From CAVVEQ01 sp963747315 (GTDB taxonomy: Bacteria > Chloroflexota > Anaerolineae > Anaerolineales > Anaerolineaceae), in contig CAVVEQ010000002.1 in NCBI GenBank assembly GCA_963747315.1, positions 1 to 29,495 on the forward strand: 29,495 nucleotides of DNA, given 5' to 3'. A program made the position numbers and the translations under genes. Under the pieces are notes generated by a model. It did no database searches and had not been told where the DNA came from. It was given only the letters and a program-made list of their open reading frames with translations. Positions 17,324 to 25,755 of this stretch are shown piece by piece. The stretch's first letter is position 1. Each line of letters starts with the position of its first letter.

Positions 17324-18364
17324 ATGGCTACAACCATCAAAGACATCGCTCGAAAAACCGGGTTCACTCATTCAACCGTTTCGCGCGCCTTGAATGGGAG
17401 CAACCTCATCTCTGAGGAAACAATTTCCATCGTTACCAAAGCAGCCAGAGAAATGGGCTACCACCCCAGTGCCGCCGCACGCAGCCTGAAAACCAATCAG
17501 ACCCGCGCATTGGGGGTAGTCGTTCGTAATATCGATGATCCCTTCTTCAGTGAGGTTCTTCAGGGTATTGAAGATATCGCCAGGGAGCGCGGGTACAGCC
17601 TTTTCATCTCTTCATCAATGAATGACCTCGATCGAGAGCAGTCGATCGTGGAATCGATGCGGGAACACCGGGTGGATGGCATCATCATCTGTTCCACATC
17701 TTTCAGCGCGTCCCAATCCAGGCACCTGCAGGATTACGATGTGCCGATCGTGGTGGTGAACAACCAGGCCTCGGAAGAATACCGCTTTGCGATCTCGCAT
17801 GATGACGTGGACGGAGCCAGGCAGATCACCCGCCACCTGATCGACCTTGGTCACGATCATATCGCATACCTTGGTAACTCCGTTTCAGGACGAACGAACC
17901 TGGAGAGGCTTTCAGGATACCAGGAAGAAATGGCTGCCCATGGGCTAACCATCCGCCCGGAATGCCTGATCCAGGTTCCTGGCGGTGAGCCAATTATGGG
18001 ATCCAAAGGTGCGGAGAAAATCCTCTCCCTGCCCAACCATCCGAGTGGATTGGTGTGCTTTAACGACATGATGGCAATCGGAGTGCTTAGAAAATTTCAA
18101 GAGGCGGGAATTCGCGTCCCGGAGGATTGCTCGGTGACCGGTTTTGACAATATTTCCTTCTCGGAGTTCTCAAATCCGCCTTTAACCACATTCGACCAGC
18201 CAAAACACTTCATTGGTGCTGAGGCAGCCGGATTGGTCCTTGAGTTGTTGCAGCAAAAGTATGAAGGTAATGGTCACAACCCTGTGAATAGAACTCTTCA
18301 GGGAAAACTTCTGGTGCGTCAATCCACCTCTTCTCCACATAAACCAGGAGGTATCGGGAAATGA
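17324..18364 (+). CDS. LacI-family transcriptional regulator of the sugar-acid/inositol operons
   Basis: 346 aa from ATG 17324 (MATTIKDIARKTGFTHSTVS). The N-terminal LacI helix-turn-helix (TIKDIARKTGFTHSTVSRAL, then hinge HPSAAARSLKTNQT) is followed by a periplasmic-binding-like effector domain (LGVVVRNIDDPFFSEVLQG ... DVDGARQITRHLIDLGHD ... FNDMMAIGVL). An upstream ATG at 17303 lies inside the operator and is rejected. It overlaps uxaE by ATGA, so regulator and enzymes are translated together. It most likely represses its own operon and the iol unit at 24.7 kb through the shared palindrome. The effector is unknown; a sugar acid or inositol intermediate would fit. Confidence 0.93.
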   Translation: MATTIKDIARKTGFTHSTVSRALNGSNLISEETISIVTKAAREMGYHPSAAARSLKTNQTRALGVVVRNIDDPFFSEVLQGIEDIARERGYSLFISSSMNDLDREQSIVESMREHRVDGIIICSTSFSASQSRHLQDYDVPIVVVNNQASEEYRFAISHDDVDGARQITRHLIDLGHDHIAYLGNSVSGRTNLERLSGYQEEMAAHGLTIRPECLIQVPGGEPIMGSKGAEKILSLPNHPSGLVCFNDMMAIGVLRKFQEAGIRVPEDCSVTGFDNISFSEFSNPPLTTFDQPKHFIGAEAAGLVLELLQQKYEGNGHNPVNRTLQGKLLVRQSTSSPHKPGGIGK

Positions 18365-19842
18365 CCGGATCTGGCTTTGCTCTCGCTCAGCTCAACCTCG
18401 AACTGATTTTAAGTTCTCTGACCGAGAAGAACGATACCGAATTTGGGCTATGCCGTACAGAACAGGGAATTAGATTGGTCACCCTGAGTAAACGCGAAGC
18501 AACGATGCCGCCAGGATTTAGGGGAGATTTTTTCGAATCTCCTGTTGGAAACCTGCTCGTCTGCCCGCTTGATCCCACCAATGCCCGGGAACTGCGCTCC
18601 AGGCTGGATTGGCTGAACCCCCGCCTGCTGGGAACCGCCACTTCTGCTGGGATGGGCGACCGGATCGGTCTGGCTACTCCGGGTCATGTTCGCGCTGTTA
18701 AAGTTACCCGCAACGTAAAGCCAATATTCGCCCAGCAATCGATACGCGAAATGACCCGAACTAACCGCACTCCACAGCAGGTGATGGACGATGCAACCTG
18801 GGGTGTTTTCCGGGAAGGTTGGCAGGAGGGTATGGGGGCGGATGCTGATCACCTTAAAACTACGGAAGACATCGATTACTGCATTGCAGCCGGGTTCACT
18901 TTTTTCACTGTCGATCCCGGTGCCTATGTCGATTACAGCGCTGAGCAGGCAGATTCTGGAAGCCTGGAAGAACTGGCTTTTCGCTTACCTGAAAGCGTTC
19001 AACCGAAAAAATCTGGTCTAGCGGGAAAAGTTTTTGACATAGAAGGAAATCGGATCGAATTCGATGAAAATGCTCTGCTTAGAGCCAGCATAAAGTATGG
19101 AAAGGTAGTGGATCATGTTGCCGGGATGTACCAACACCTAATTTCAGTGGCGGGCAACCACCCATTCGAGCTGGAGGTATCGGTGGACGAAACCGAACAA
19201 CCCACCTCGCTGTTGGAGCATTATTACATCGCCAGCGAATTAAAACGGCTGGGTGTGTATTGGGTGAGCCTCGCCCCGCGCTATGTGGGCAGGTTTGAAA
19301 AAGGTGTCGACTATATCGGCGATCTTGCGCTTTTTGAAGCGGAATTTTCCGGTCACGCCGCTATCGCCCGCCATTTCGGGGGTTACAAACTCAGCCTTCA
19401 TTCCGGTTCTGATAAATTCAGTATTTACCCAATCGCCAATCGGCTGGCGGAAGGCCGCGTTCACTTGAAAACCGCGGGGACAAGTTACCTGGAGGCACTT
19501 CGAACCGTGGCAGATGTCGATCCCGGATTCTTCCGGAATATCTACCAATTTGCCAGGGATCGCTACGAAACAGACCGGGCGAGTTACCACGTCTCTGCCG
19601 AGCTTGACCGCGCGCCATTACCCGGGGAGATGACCGAACCAGCAAGCTTGTTGGATCAATTCGACGCCCGGGAGATCCTGCACGTCACTTTCGGCTCTGT
19701 CCTGACTGCCGAAAACGAAAATGGAAAACTTATTTTTTATCCAGATCTGGTGAACTGTCTCGAGGCCAATTCGGAAGCGTATGCCGCGAATCTGGAAAAG
19801 CACTTTATCAAACATCTGCAATTTTTCGGTAAGGATAATTGA
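18361..19842 (+). CDS. uxaE: D-tagaturonate/D-fructuronate epimerase
   Basis: 493 aa, ATG 18361 in an ATGA overlap with the regulator, preceded by AGGAGGT. The protein resembles the UxaE family (tagaturonate epimerase, first described in Thermotoga maritima) in length and in segments such as GMGDRIGLATPGH near residue 98, ADADHLKTTEDID, SVDETEQPTS and HSGSDKFSIYP. UxaE interconverts D-tagaturonate and D-fructuronate, removing the need for the separate altronate branch. Tagaturonate is exactly what the inositol branch encoded downstream should produce, and it is also the ketose from D-galacturonate. The next gene is the fructuronate reductase 24 bp later. Confidence 0.88.
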   Translation: MTGSGFALAQLNLELILSSLTEKNDTEFGLCRTEQGIRLVTLSKREATMPPGFRGDFFESPVGNLLVCPLDPTNARELRSRLDWLNPRLLGTATSAGMGDRIGLATPGHVRAVKVTRNVKPIFAQQSIREMTRTNRTPQQVMDDATWGVFREGWQEGMGADADHLKTTEDIDYCIAAGFTFFTVDPGAYVDYSAEQADSGSLEELAFRLPESVQPKKSGLAGKVFDIEGNRIEFDENALLRASIKYGKVVDHVAGMYQHLISVAGNHPFELEVSVDETEQPTSLLEHYYIASELKRLGVYWVSLAPRYVGRFEKGVDYIGDLALFEAEFSGHAAIARHFGGYKLSLHSGSDKFSIYPIANRLAEGRVHLKTAGTSYLEALRTVADVDPGFFRNIYQFARDRYETDRASYHVSAELDRAPLPGEMTEPASLLDQFDAREILHVTFGSVLTAENENGKLIFYPDLVNCLEANSEAYAANLEKHFIKHLQFFGKDN

Positions 19843-19866
19843 CCGATCGCGGAAAAGGACTTTATT

Positions 19867-20697
19867 ATGAAGAATCAATCCCAAGAAGATTTGTTTGACA
19901 TCACAGGTATGGTGGCAGTCGTCACAGGTGGTGCAGGGATCCTTTGCGGGACCATGTGCCGCTTTCTCGCCGCGAGAGGTGTTAAGGTAGCCATCCTGGA
20001 TCAGGATCTTGATGCAGCACAAAACCTGGCAGGCGAAATCAGGTCGGAGGGTGGAGAATCGGTTGGGATTTCCTGTAATGTTCTTGAAAAGAATAGTATT
20101 GAAAAAGCGGTCGAATCGGTGCATTCAAAATTTGATCATGTGGATATCCTGATCAACGGAGCTGGCGGAAACCGCCCGCAGGCTACCACCAGCGCGGAAC
20201 AATCCTTCTTTGATCTTCCTGCCGATGCCCTCCGCTGGGTATTTGACCTCAACCTTATGGGGACGATCCTTCCCAGCCAGGTGATCGCCCGCGGAATGGC
20301 ATCCAGGAAACAAGGAGTGATATTGAACATATCCTCCATGAATGCCATCCGCCCCCTTACTCGAATCGCCGCTTATTCTGCTGCCAAGGCTGGGGTCAGT
20401 AATTTCACCCAGTGGCTCGCGGTTCACCTCGCTCAGGAATACAGCCCGGCGATACGCGTGAATGCTATCGCGCCTGGATTCTTCTTAGGCCAGCAGAATA
20501 GACGACTATTACTTAATGAGGACGGATCCCTTACTCCCCGCGGTCAGGCAATTCTTTCGCATACACCCATGGGCAGGTTTGGTGACCCGGCGGATCTATT
20601 GGGGACGCTTCTGTGGCTGGTTTCTCCGGCTTCTCAATTCATTACCGGGATAGTCGTCCCCGTGGATGGCGGTTTTTCGGCATATAGCGGAGTCTGA
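19867..20697 (+). CDS. SDR-family D-fructuronate reductase (D-mannonate oxidoreductase)
   Basis: 276 aa, ATG 19867 after AAAGGAC. Short-chain dehydrogenase fold with the nucleotide loop VVTGGAGILCGTM, NGAGGN, catalytic NISS, YSAAK, and the closing VPVDGGF. The TGGxGxLC form of the glycine loop, in place of TGxxxGxG, is typical of the SDR mannonate oxidoreductases (YjmF/UxuB type of Bacillus and Thermotoga). Predicted reaction: D-fructuronate + NAD(P)H to D-mannonate. It follows uxaE, which makes fructuronate, and precedes a hydroxyacid epimerase. A gluconate 5-dehydrogenase activity is the main alternative. Confidence 0.82.
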   Translation: MKNQSQEDLFDITGMVAVVTGGAGILCGTMCRFLAARGVKVAILDQDLDAAQNLAGEIRSEGGESVGISCNVLEKNSIEKAVESVHSKFDHVDILINGAGGNRPQATTSAEQSFFDLPADALRWVFDLNLMGTILPSQVIARGMASRKQGVILNISSMNAIRPLTRIAAYSAAKAGVSNFTQWLAVHLAQEYSPAIRVNAIAPGFFLGQQNRRLLLNEDGSLTPRGQAILSHTPMGRFGDPADLLGTLLWLVSPASQFITGIVVPVDGGFSAYSGV

Positions 20698-20701
20698 CAG
20701 T

Positions 20702-21958
20702 ATGACAATCGGGCGAGGCGGTATGGCGGGGTACTTAACCAGCGAAGAGATCCGGCAAATTGTTTTCTCCTCGATAGATTCATTATCTATTCAAGGGAAA
20801 AAGGTGCTGGTGATCATCCCGGATTCAACCCGCAGCATGCCGATGCCAATGATGTTCGATTTGATTCTCGAGAGTATTGGCAGCACTGCCAGTGCCCTCG
20901 ATTTTTTGGTCGCCCTGGGAACTCATCCAGCCATGACGGATGAGCAGCTTGGCAGGCTGCTTGGAAGGGAAGTGCGCGGGGGGCGGATCGGTGAACACCG
21001 CGTGATGAACCACCTCTGGCAGGATCCTACTGCATTTACAACAATCGGCACAATACCTGCGAACGAGATATTAACCCTCTCGGAAGGATTGCTTTCGAAA
21101 GACGTACCGGTGGAACTTAATAGAATCATTTTTGAATATGATCACCTCATCATCTGCGGTCCGGTCTTTCCCCATGAGGTGGTGGGTTTCTCGGGTGGCA
21201 ACAAGTATTTCTTTCCCGGAATCGCCGGCGCGGGGATCATAAACTTTACCCACTGGCTGGGCGCGTTGATGACCAGCAGCCGGGTCATAGGTTCAGGGTA
21301 TACACCCGTTCGGGCTGTGATCGACCGGGCTGCAGGAATGATCGATCGACCGAAATCATGCTTCAGTTTGGTGGTCGATCATGGCGGGGTTTACGGTATT
21401 TTTTTTGGAAATCCGGAGGAAGCCTGGCAAGCTGCAGCTGAGCTCTCCGCGCAGAAACATATCATCTATCTCGACGAACCTTATAAAAGAGCACTGTCTG
21501 TCATGCCGCAGATGTATGATGACCTCTGGACAGCGGCAAAGGGGATGTATAAGCTGGAACCGGCTATTACTGATGGAGGAGAAGTTATTATTTATGCGCC
21601 GCATATCACCGAGGTCAGTTACAGCCACGGGAAAAGCCTGGATGAAATTGGGTATCACTGCCGCGATTATTTCCTGAAGCAATGGGACAAATTCGGTAAA
21701 TACCCGGGCGGGGTGCTGGCCCATTCCACGCATTTGAAAGGGCTGGGGAGCTACGATGCTGAGACTGACGTGGAAGTCCCCAGAATAAGGGTAACCCTTG
21801 CGACCGGGATCCCCGAGGAACGCTGCAAACGAATCAACCTTGGCTATCTTAACCCAGCAACGATAAACCCGGATGAATGGAAAGGCCGCGAATCCGAAGG
21901 GATTCTATACGTCCCCCGGGCTGGAGAAATGCTCTACCGGGTGAAAACAAAAGCATAA
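20702..21958 (+). CDS. LarA-family nickel-dependent hydroxyacid epimerase, probably gluconate/mannonate 2-epimerase
   Basis: 418 aa from ATG 20702, with GGAG nine bases upstream, five bases after the SDR stop. The LarA (DUF2088) residues known from Lactobacillus lactate racemase are conserved: PDSTRSMP (41-48), LGTH (H75), FPHEVVGFSGGNKYFFPG (H158 and K168, the lysine that carries the nickel-pincer nucleotide) and FTHW (H184, exactly 16 residues later, the axial nickel ligand). LarA homologues invert the C2 hydroxyl of various acids, among them D-gluconate 2-epimerases. Mannonate and gluconate are C2 epimers, the upstream gene makes mannonate and the downstream gene needs gluconate-derived 6-phosphogluconate, so this assignment fits well. 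Cofactor synthesis genes larB/C/E are not in the window. Confidence 0.83.
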   Translation: MTIGRGGMAGYLTSEEIRQIVFSSIDSLSIQGKKVLVIIPDSTRSMPMPMMFDLILESIGSTASALDFLVALGTHPAMTDEQLGRLLGREVRGGRIGEHRVMNHLWQDPTAFTTIGTIPANEILTLSEGLLSKDVPVELNRIIFEYDHLIICGPVFPHEVVGFSGGNKYFFPGIAGAGIINFTHWLGALMTSSRVIGSGYTPVRAVIDRAAGMIDRPKSCFSLVVDHGGVYGIFFGNPEEAWQAAAELSAQKHIIYLDEPYKRALSVMPQMYDDLWTAAKGMYKLEPAITDGGEVIIYAPHITEVSYSHGKSLDEIGYHCRDYFLKQWDKFGKYPGGVLAHSTHLKGLGSYDAETDVEVPRIRVTLATGIPEERCKRINLGYLNPATINPDEWKGRESEGILYVPRAGEMLYRVKTKA

Positions 21959-21996
21959 AAAGGTAAATAAACCATTACTTTGAAAGGGAAAGCGAT

Positions 21997-23463
21997 ATGA
22001 ACAAAGCAGACATCGGCTTGATCGGACTGGGGGTTATGGGACAGAACCTGGTCCTGAATATGAACGATCACGGGTTTACCGTAGCCGTTTTCAACCGCAC
22101 CGTCTCCACGGTGGACGATTTTCTTGCCAGCGGCGCTAAAGGAACGAACGTGATCGGAGTTCATTCCCTCGGGGAACTGGCACAAGTTCTCAAGCGGCCT
22201 CGGCGCGTCATGCTGATGATCCAGGCGGGAAAACCTGTGGATGATAATATTGAACTGTTGCTCCAGCACCTTGAACCTGGCGATATCATAATCGACGGCG
22301 GTAATTCAAACTACAACGACAGCATCCGTCGGACGGCTTATGTAGAATCCAAGGGGTTGCTTTATATCGGTACAGGCGTTTCCGGTGGCGAAGAGGGTGC
22401 CCGCCGAGGTCCGTCCATCATGCCTGGCGGTTCTCCGGCAGCCTGGCCGCACGTCAAACCCATTTTCCAGGCAGTGGCAGCCAAGGTCAATCGTCCCGAT
22501 GGCGGCAATGACCCCTGCTGTGACTGGGTAGGTGAAAATGGCGCGGGTCACTACGTCAAGATGGTTCACAACGGCATCGAATATGGCGACATGCAGTTGA
22601 TTTGCGAAGCCTACCAGTTGATGCGCGATGGCCTTGGGATGACTCCCGACCAGATGAACGCCGTTTTCACCCGCTGGAATACCGGCAAGCTGGACTCATA
22701 CCTTATCGAGATCACGCGTGACATCCTGGGCTACAAAGACGAAGATGGCAAACCGATGGTGGACAAGATTCTCGATATGGCCGAACAAAAAGGCACCGGT
22801 AAGTGGACCGGCATCTCGGCGCTGGAAATGGGTGTCCCGCTAACGATGGTGGTCGAAGCTGTGCTTGGCCGGTCGCTTTCTGCATTGAAAGACGAACGTG
22901 TGGCTGCCTCCAAGGTTCTTCCGGGGCCAGATCACAGACTCACCATCGAACAGAACGCGTTCCTCGCGGACCTCGAGCAAGCTGTTTACGCATCCAAGCT
23001 CATGTCCTACACCCAGGGGTACATGCTGTTTCGGGCAGCTGCGAAAGAATATCAATGGAACCTCAACTACGGTGGGATCGCGCTTATGTGGCGCGGGGGG
23101 TGCATTATCAGGTCCGCCTTCCTGGGCAAGATCAAAGAAGCCTTTGATAAGAATCCCAATCTCACCAATCTTTTGCTGGATCCATATTTCACCGAGCAGG
23201 TTCTGGCCGCACAGACTGGTTGGCGGCGGGTGGTGGCGGCGGCGGTTGAGAAAGGCATCCCAGTTCCAGCCATGTCCAGCGCGCTGGCTTTCTTCGATGG
23301 TTATCGCCACGAGTTCCTGCCCGCCAACCTGCTGCAAGCCCAGCGCGATTACTTCGGCGCGCATACTTACCAGCGCCTGGATAAACCGCGCGGCGAATAC
23401 TTCCACACCAATTGGACCGGGCGCGGTGGCGATGTCACCTCGACCGTCTGGAAAAAGGGTTAG
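21997..23463 (+). CDS. gnd: 6-phosphogluconate dehydrogenase, decarboxylating
   Basis: 488 aa, ATG 21997 after AAGGGA. Full-length Gnd: Rossmann loop GLIGLGVMGQNL (about 5-16), NRT at the NADP-binding turn, IIDGGNSNYNDS, GVSGGEEGARRGPSIMPGG, catalytic lysine in VKMVHNGIEYGDMQ, and the C-terminal helical domain ending RGGDVTSTVWKK. It oxidises 6-phosphogluconate to ribulose 5-phosphate and CO2 with NADP. Its place in a sugar-acid operon, right after the putative mannonate/gluconate epimerase, indicates a catabolic job distinct from the ordinary pentose phosphate pathway. The kinase gene follows after 65 bp. Confidence 0.95.
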   Translation: MNKADIGLIGLGVMGQNLVLNMNDHGFTVAVFNRTVSTVDDFLASGAKGTNVIGVHSLGELAQVLKRPRRVMLMIQAGKPVDDNIELLLQHLEPGDIIIDGGNSNYNDSIRRTAYVESKGLLYIGTGVSGGEEGARRGPSIMPGGSPAAWPHVKPIFQAVAAKVNRPDGGNDPCCDWVGENGAGHYVKMVHNGIEYGDMQLICEAYQLMRDGLGMTPDQMNAVFTRWNTGKLDSYLIEITRDILGYKDEDGKPMVDKILDMAEQKGTGKWTGISALEMGVPLTMVVEAVLGRSLSALKDERVAASKVLPGPDHRLTIEQNAFLADLEQAVYASKLMSYTQGYMLFRAAAKEYQWNLNYGGIALMWRGGCIIRSAFLGKIKEAFDKNPNLTNLLLDPYFTEQVLAAQTGWRRVVAAAVEKGIPVPAMSSALAFFDGYRHEFLPANLLQAQRDYFGAHTYQRLDKPRGEYFHTNWTGRGGDVTSTVWKKG

Positions 23464-23528
23464 TTCCAGCGCAGGGAAGAGCGGGCTTGCCCAAATCACC
23501 CCGCTTTCCCCAGGCAGAAGGAGAACTT

Positions 23529-24611
23529 ATGAAATACGGACTCAACATAAAGCAAAACGGCGCACTCGATTTCCTTTCGCTGGGAGCTTTGAACCACAGG
23601 GTGGATCCTGGAACCGTACCTTTTCGAAAGGCAACCGCCTGGCAGGTGCATCCCAGCGGTGGCGAATACAACGTGGCCGCCGACCTTTCCGATTGTTTTC
23701 GTATGAGAACAGGATTGGTCTCTGCCATGGTGGATTACCCCATCGGAGATCTGATAGCGGAGCGGGTCCAGGCTATGGGAATCAAACCCTTTTACAAACA
23801 CTTCAAGCACAACGGCGTGAATGGACCCAACATGGCAACGATCTACAGCGATCGCGGGTATGGCATGCGCGCCCCGGTGGTGTTTTATAACCGAGCCAAT
23901 GAAGCCGGGGCTATGCTCAAACCCGGGGATTTTGATTGGGAGCAGATCTTTTCCTGTGGAGTACGATGGTTCCACTCAGGCGGGATTTTCGCGGCCCTAT
24001 CGGAAACGACCGGCGAATTGATTATTGAAGCGATGAAGGCGGCAAAGAAAGCTGGCGCTGTAACTTCCTTCGATCTCAATTTCCGGGCGAAGTTGTGGAA
24101 TATCTGGGGTGGCGAAGCAAAAGCGCGTACCGTTTTGCATTGGATCGTGGAGAATGTGGATGTACTCGTCGGCAACGAAGAGGACCTTCAGCTCGGGTTG
24201 GGAGTCAAAGGTCCGGAGGTTGTCTCCATATCCAAGCTTGACCCCGTTGCTTTCCTCGGGACAATTGGCGAGGTGATCGAGAAATTCCCTTCCGTTAAGG
24301 TCATCGCAACAACCCTTCGGGAGGTGCATTCAACCAACCGTCATTCCTGGGGAGCGGTCGCGTGGATCGATGGGAAACCTTATACCACCCCCACTTGCGA
24401 ACTGGATGTTTATGACCGGATTGGTGGGGGTGATGGTTTTGCAGCTGGTTTTTTCTACGGTCTGCTCTCAGGCGCAGACCCCGAGCAAGCTGTCCGCCTG
24501 GGTTGGGCGCATGGGGCATTGATCACCTCTTTTCCGGGCGATACCACCATGGCTACCCTGGAACAGGTGGAAGCGCTAGCCAAGGGTTGTTCCGCCAGGG
24601 TTCAACGATGA
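23529..24611 (+). CDS. PfkB-family sugar-acid kinase, KdgK-like (possible gluconate kinase)
   Basis: 360 aa from ATG 23529 with AAGGAG six bases upstream; longer readings overlap gnd. PfkB motifs: HPSGGEYNVAADLS near residue 40, VVFYNRANEAGAML, SFDLNFRAKLW, GNEEDLQL, and the catalytic DRIGGGDGFAAGFFYGLL with the base Asp in GGGD. The DRIGGGD variant is characteristic of 2-keto-3-deoxygluconate kinases. However, no mannonate or gluconate dehydratase and no KDPG aldolase are in the window, while the operon otherwise lacks a gluconate kinase. It may therefore be a true KdgK serving enzymes encoded elsewhere, or have shifted to gluconate. Last gene of the first plus-strand operon. Confidence 0.85.
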   Translation: MKYGLNIKQNGALDFLSLGALNHRVDPGTVPFRKATAWQVHPSGGEYNVAADLSDCFRMRTGLVSAMVDYPIGDLIAERVQAMGIKPFYKHFKHNGVNGPNMATIYSDRGYGMRAPVVFYNRANEAGAMLKPGDFDWEQIFSCGVRWFHSGGIFAALSETTGELIIEAMKAAKKAGAVTSFDLNFRAKLWNIWGGEAKARTVLHWIVENVDVLVGNEEDLQLGLGVKGPEVVSISKLDPVAFLGTIGEVIEKFPSVKVIATTLREVHSTNRHSWGAVAWIDGKPYTTPTCELDVYDRIGGGDGFAAGFFYGLLSGADPEQAVRLGWAHGALITSFPGDTTMATLEQVEALAKGCSARVQR

Positions 24612-24652
24612 GAATCACCCCGTGGTGTATTGGTATATTAATTTTTCTTTTT

Positions 24653-24668
24653 ATGCACACGTGTGCAC
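24653..24668. promoter_or_regulatory. LacI-family operator 2
   Basis: ATGCACACGTGTGCAC carries the same perfect 14-bp core TGCACACGTGTGCA (24654-24667) as the operator at 17303-17318. It lies 22 bp before the start of the zinc dehydrogenase gene, in a 78-bp gap. A possible -10 box TATATT sits at 24634-24639 but no convincing -35 was found. A short CACC/GGTG hairpin (about 24617-24628) precedes it. This marks a second transcription unit controlled by the same repressor. Confidence 0.8.
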
Positions 24669-24689
24669 TATCAAATTAAGGAGGAACGG

Positions 24690-25733
24690 ATGGAAACGAT
24701 GAAAGCGCTGGTTTTTAAGGAAGTTGGCAAGCTGGTTCTCGAGCAAAGACCTGTCCCAAAGATCAAGGATCCGGACGATGTGATCATTAAGGTCAAACGG
24801 GTGGGAATCTGCGGCACGGACGTTAAGATCATGGAAGGCAAACATCACTTCAAACCGGATACAGTCCTTGGCCATGAGTTCTGCGGCGAGATCGTCGAGG
24901 TGGGCTCTCACGTTCACCACATGAAGATCGGCGATCGCGTGGCTGTGGATAATAACATTCGCTGCGGGTTCTGCACCTTCTGCCGCATGGGACTCACCAG
25001 CCAATGCGTGGAGATCAAACAGAACGCGATCGGTGTCATGCGCGACGGCGGGTACGCGGAATACTGCCTGGTTCCTGAAAAACAGTGCTACGTGCTTCCC
25101 GACATCCTGGATGATACCCTCGGATCGCAGGTCGAGACGCTCGCAACAGTGGTAAATGGGATGAACCACTTGCAGATGCTGCCCTATGATTATGTCCTCA
25201 TCCTGGGCTTCGGTCCCATTGGCTATCTTTTTGCCCAGTTCGCCAAGAATATCGCCGCAAAGGTTGCGGTAACGGAGATCGACCCCTTCCGTATTAGCGT
25301 AGCCAAGGAGTGCGGATTAACCGTCTGGAACCCTCAGGAAGAAGATATCGAAAAGAAGATCACCGAGTTCACTTATGGGCGGAAAGCGGATATCGTGGTG
25401 GAAGCAACCGGAAACGCAATCGAGCAGGCACTCCAGTGCGTCACCCCCGGCGGAAAAGTCCTGCCCTTCGGCATGGATTCTTCCATCACGGCCAGTATTA
25501 TCCCCAATGAGATCACCCGCTGGGCAACCAAGATCATCGGTCTCTACCTGGGTCAAAATACGATGGTACCGTCCATCCGGATTTTCCAGGAAAACCGATT
25601 AAATATGAAACCATTCTTCACCCGTACCATACCTCTGGAAGAAGGATTGGATGCTTTCAGCTGCCTGGGGCTGGATCCCCGCACGATGAAACACCAGCCA
25701 AAGTGCGCGATGAAGATCGTGATGACAATGTAG
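24690..25733 (+). CDS. Zinc-dependent medium-chain alcohol/polyol dehydrogenase
   Basis: 347 aa from ATG 24690 after AAGGAGG. MDR fold: catalytic zinc site in VGICGTDVKIMEG and LGHEFCGEIVEVG, a structural zinc loop with four cysteines (CGFCTFCRMGLTSQC), and the Rossmann loop LGFGPIGYLFAQ. Relatives include sorbitol, threonine, galactitol and inositol-derivative dehydrogenases. It leads the iol unit, 22 bp before iolG. A second MDR (iolM) is encoded 2.3 kb downstream, so this one probably handles a different polyol or hydroxy-acid that feeds the same pathway, but nothing in the sequence names the substrate. Confidence 0.85.
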   Translation: METMKALVFKEVGKLVLEQRPVPKIKDPDDVIIKVKRVGICGTDVKIMEGKHHFKPDTVLGHEFCGEIVEVGSHVHHMKIGDRVAVDNNIRCGFCTFCRMGLTSQCVEIKQNAIGVMRDGGYAEYCLVPEKQCYVLPDILDDTLGSQVETLATVVNGMNHLQMLPYDYVLILGFGPIGYLFAQFAKNIAAKVAVTEIDPFRISVAKECGLTVWNPQEEDIEKKITEFTYGRKADIVVEATGNAIEQALQCVTPGGKVLPFGMDSSITASIIPNEITRWATKIIGLYLGQNTMVPSIRIFQENRLNMKPFFTRTIPLEEGLDAFSCLGLDPRTMKHQPKCAMKIVMTM

Positions 25734-25755
25734 GTTTTGCATAAAGGGAGTGGCA

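Noticed and set aside
22898..23890. Long open frame of 330 codons overlapping gnd and the kinase gene
   Set aside because: It is rich in Arg, Ser and Pro, lacks domains and overlaps two well-supported genes on the same strand; it is a shadow frame.
24612..24652. Intrinsic terminator after the kinase gene
   Set aside because: The CACC/GGTG stem is only four pairs and the T-rich stretch starts too far downstream.
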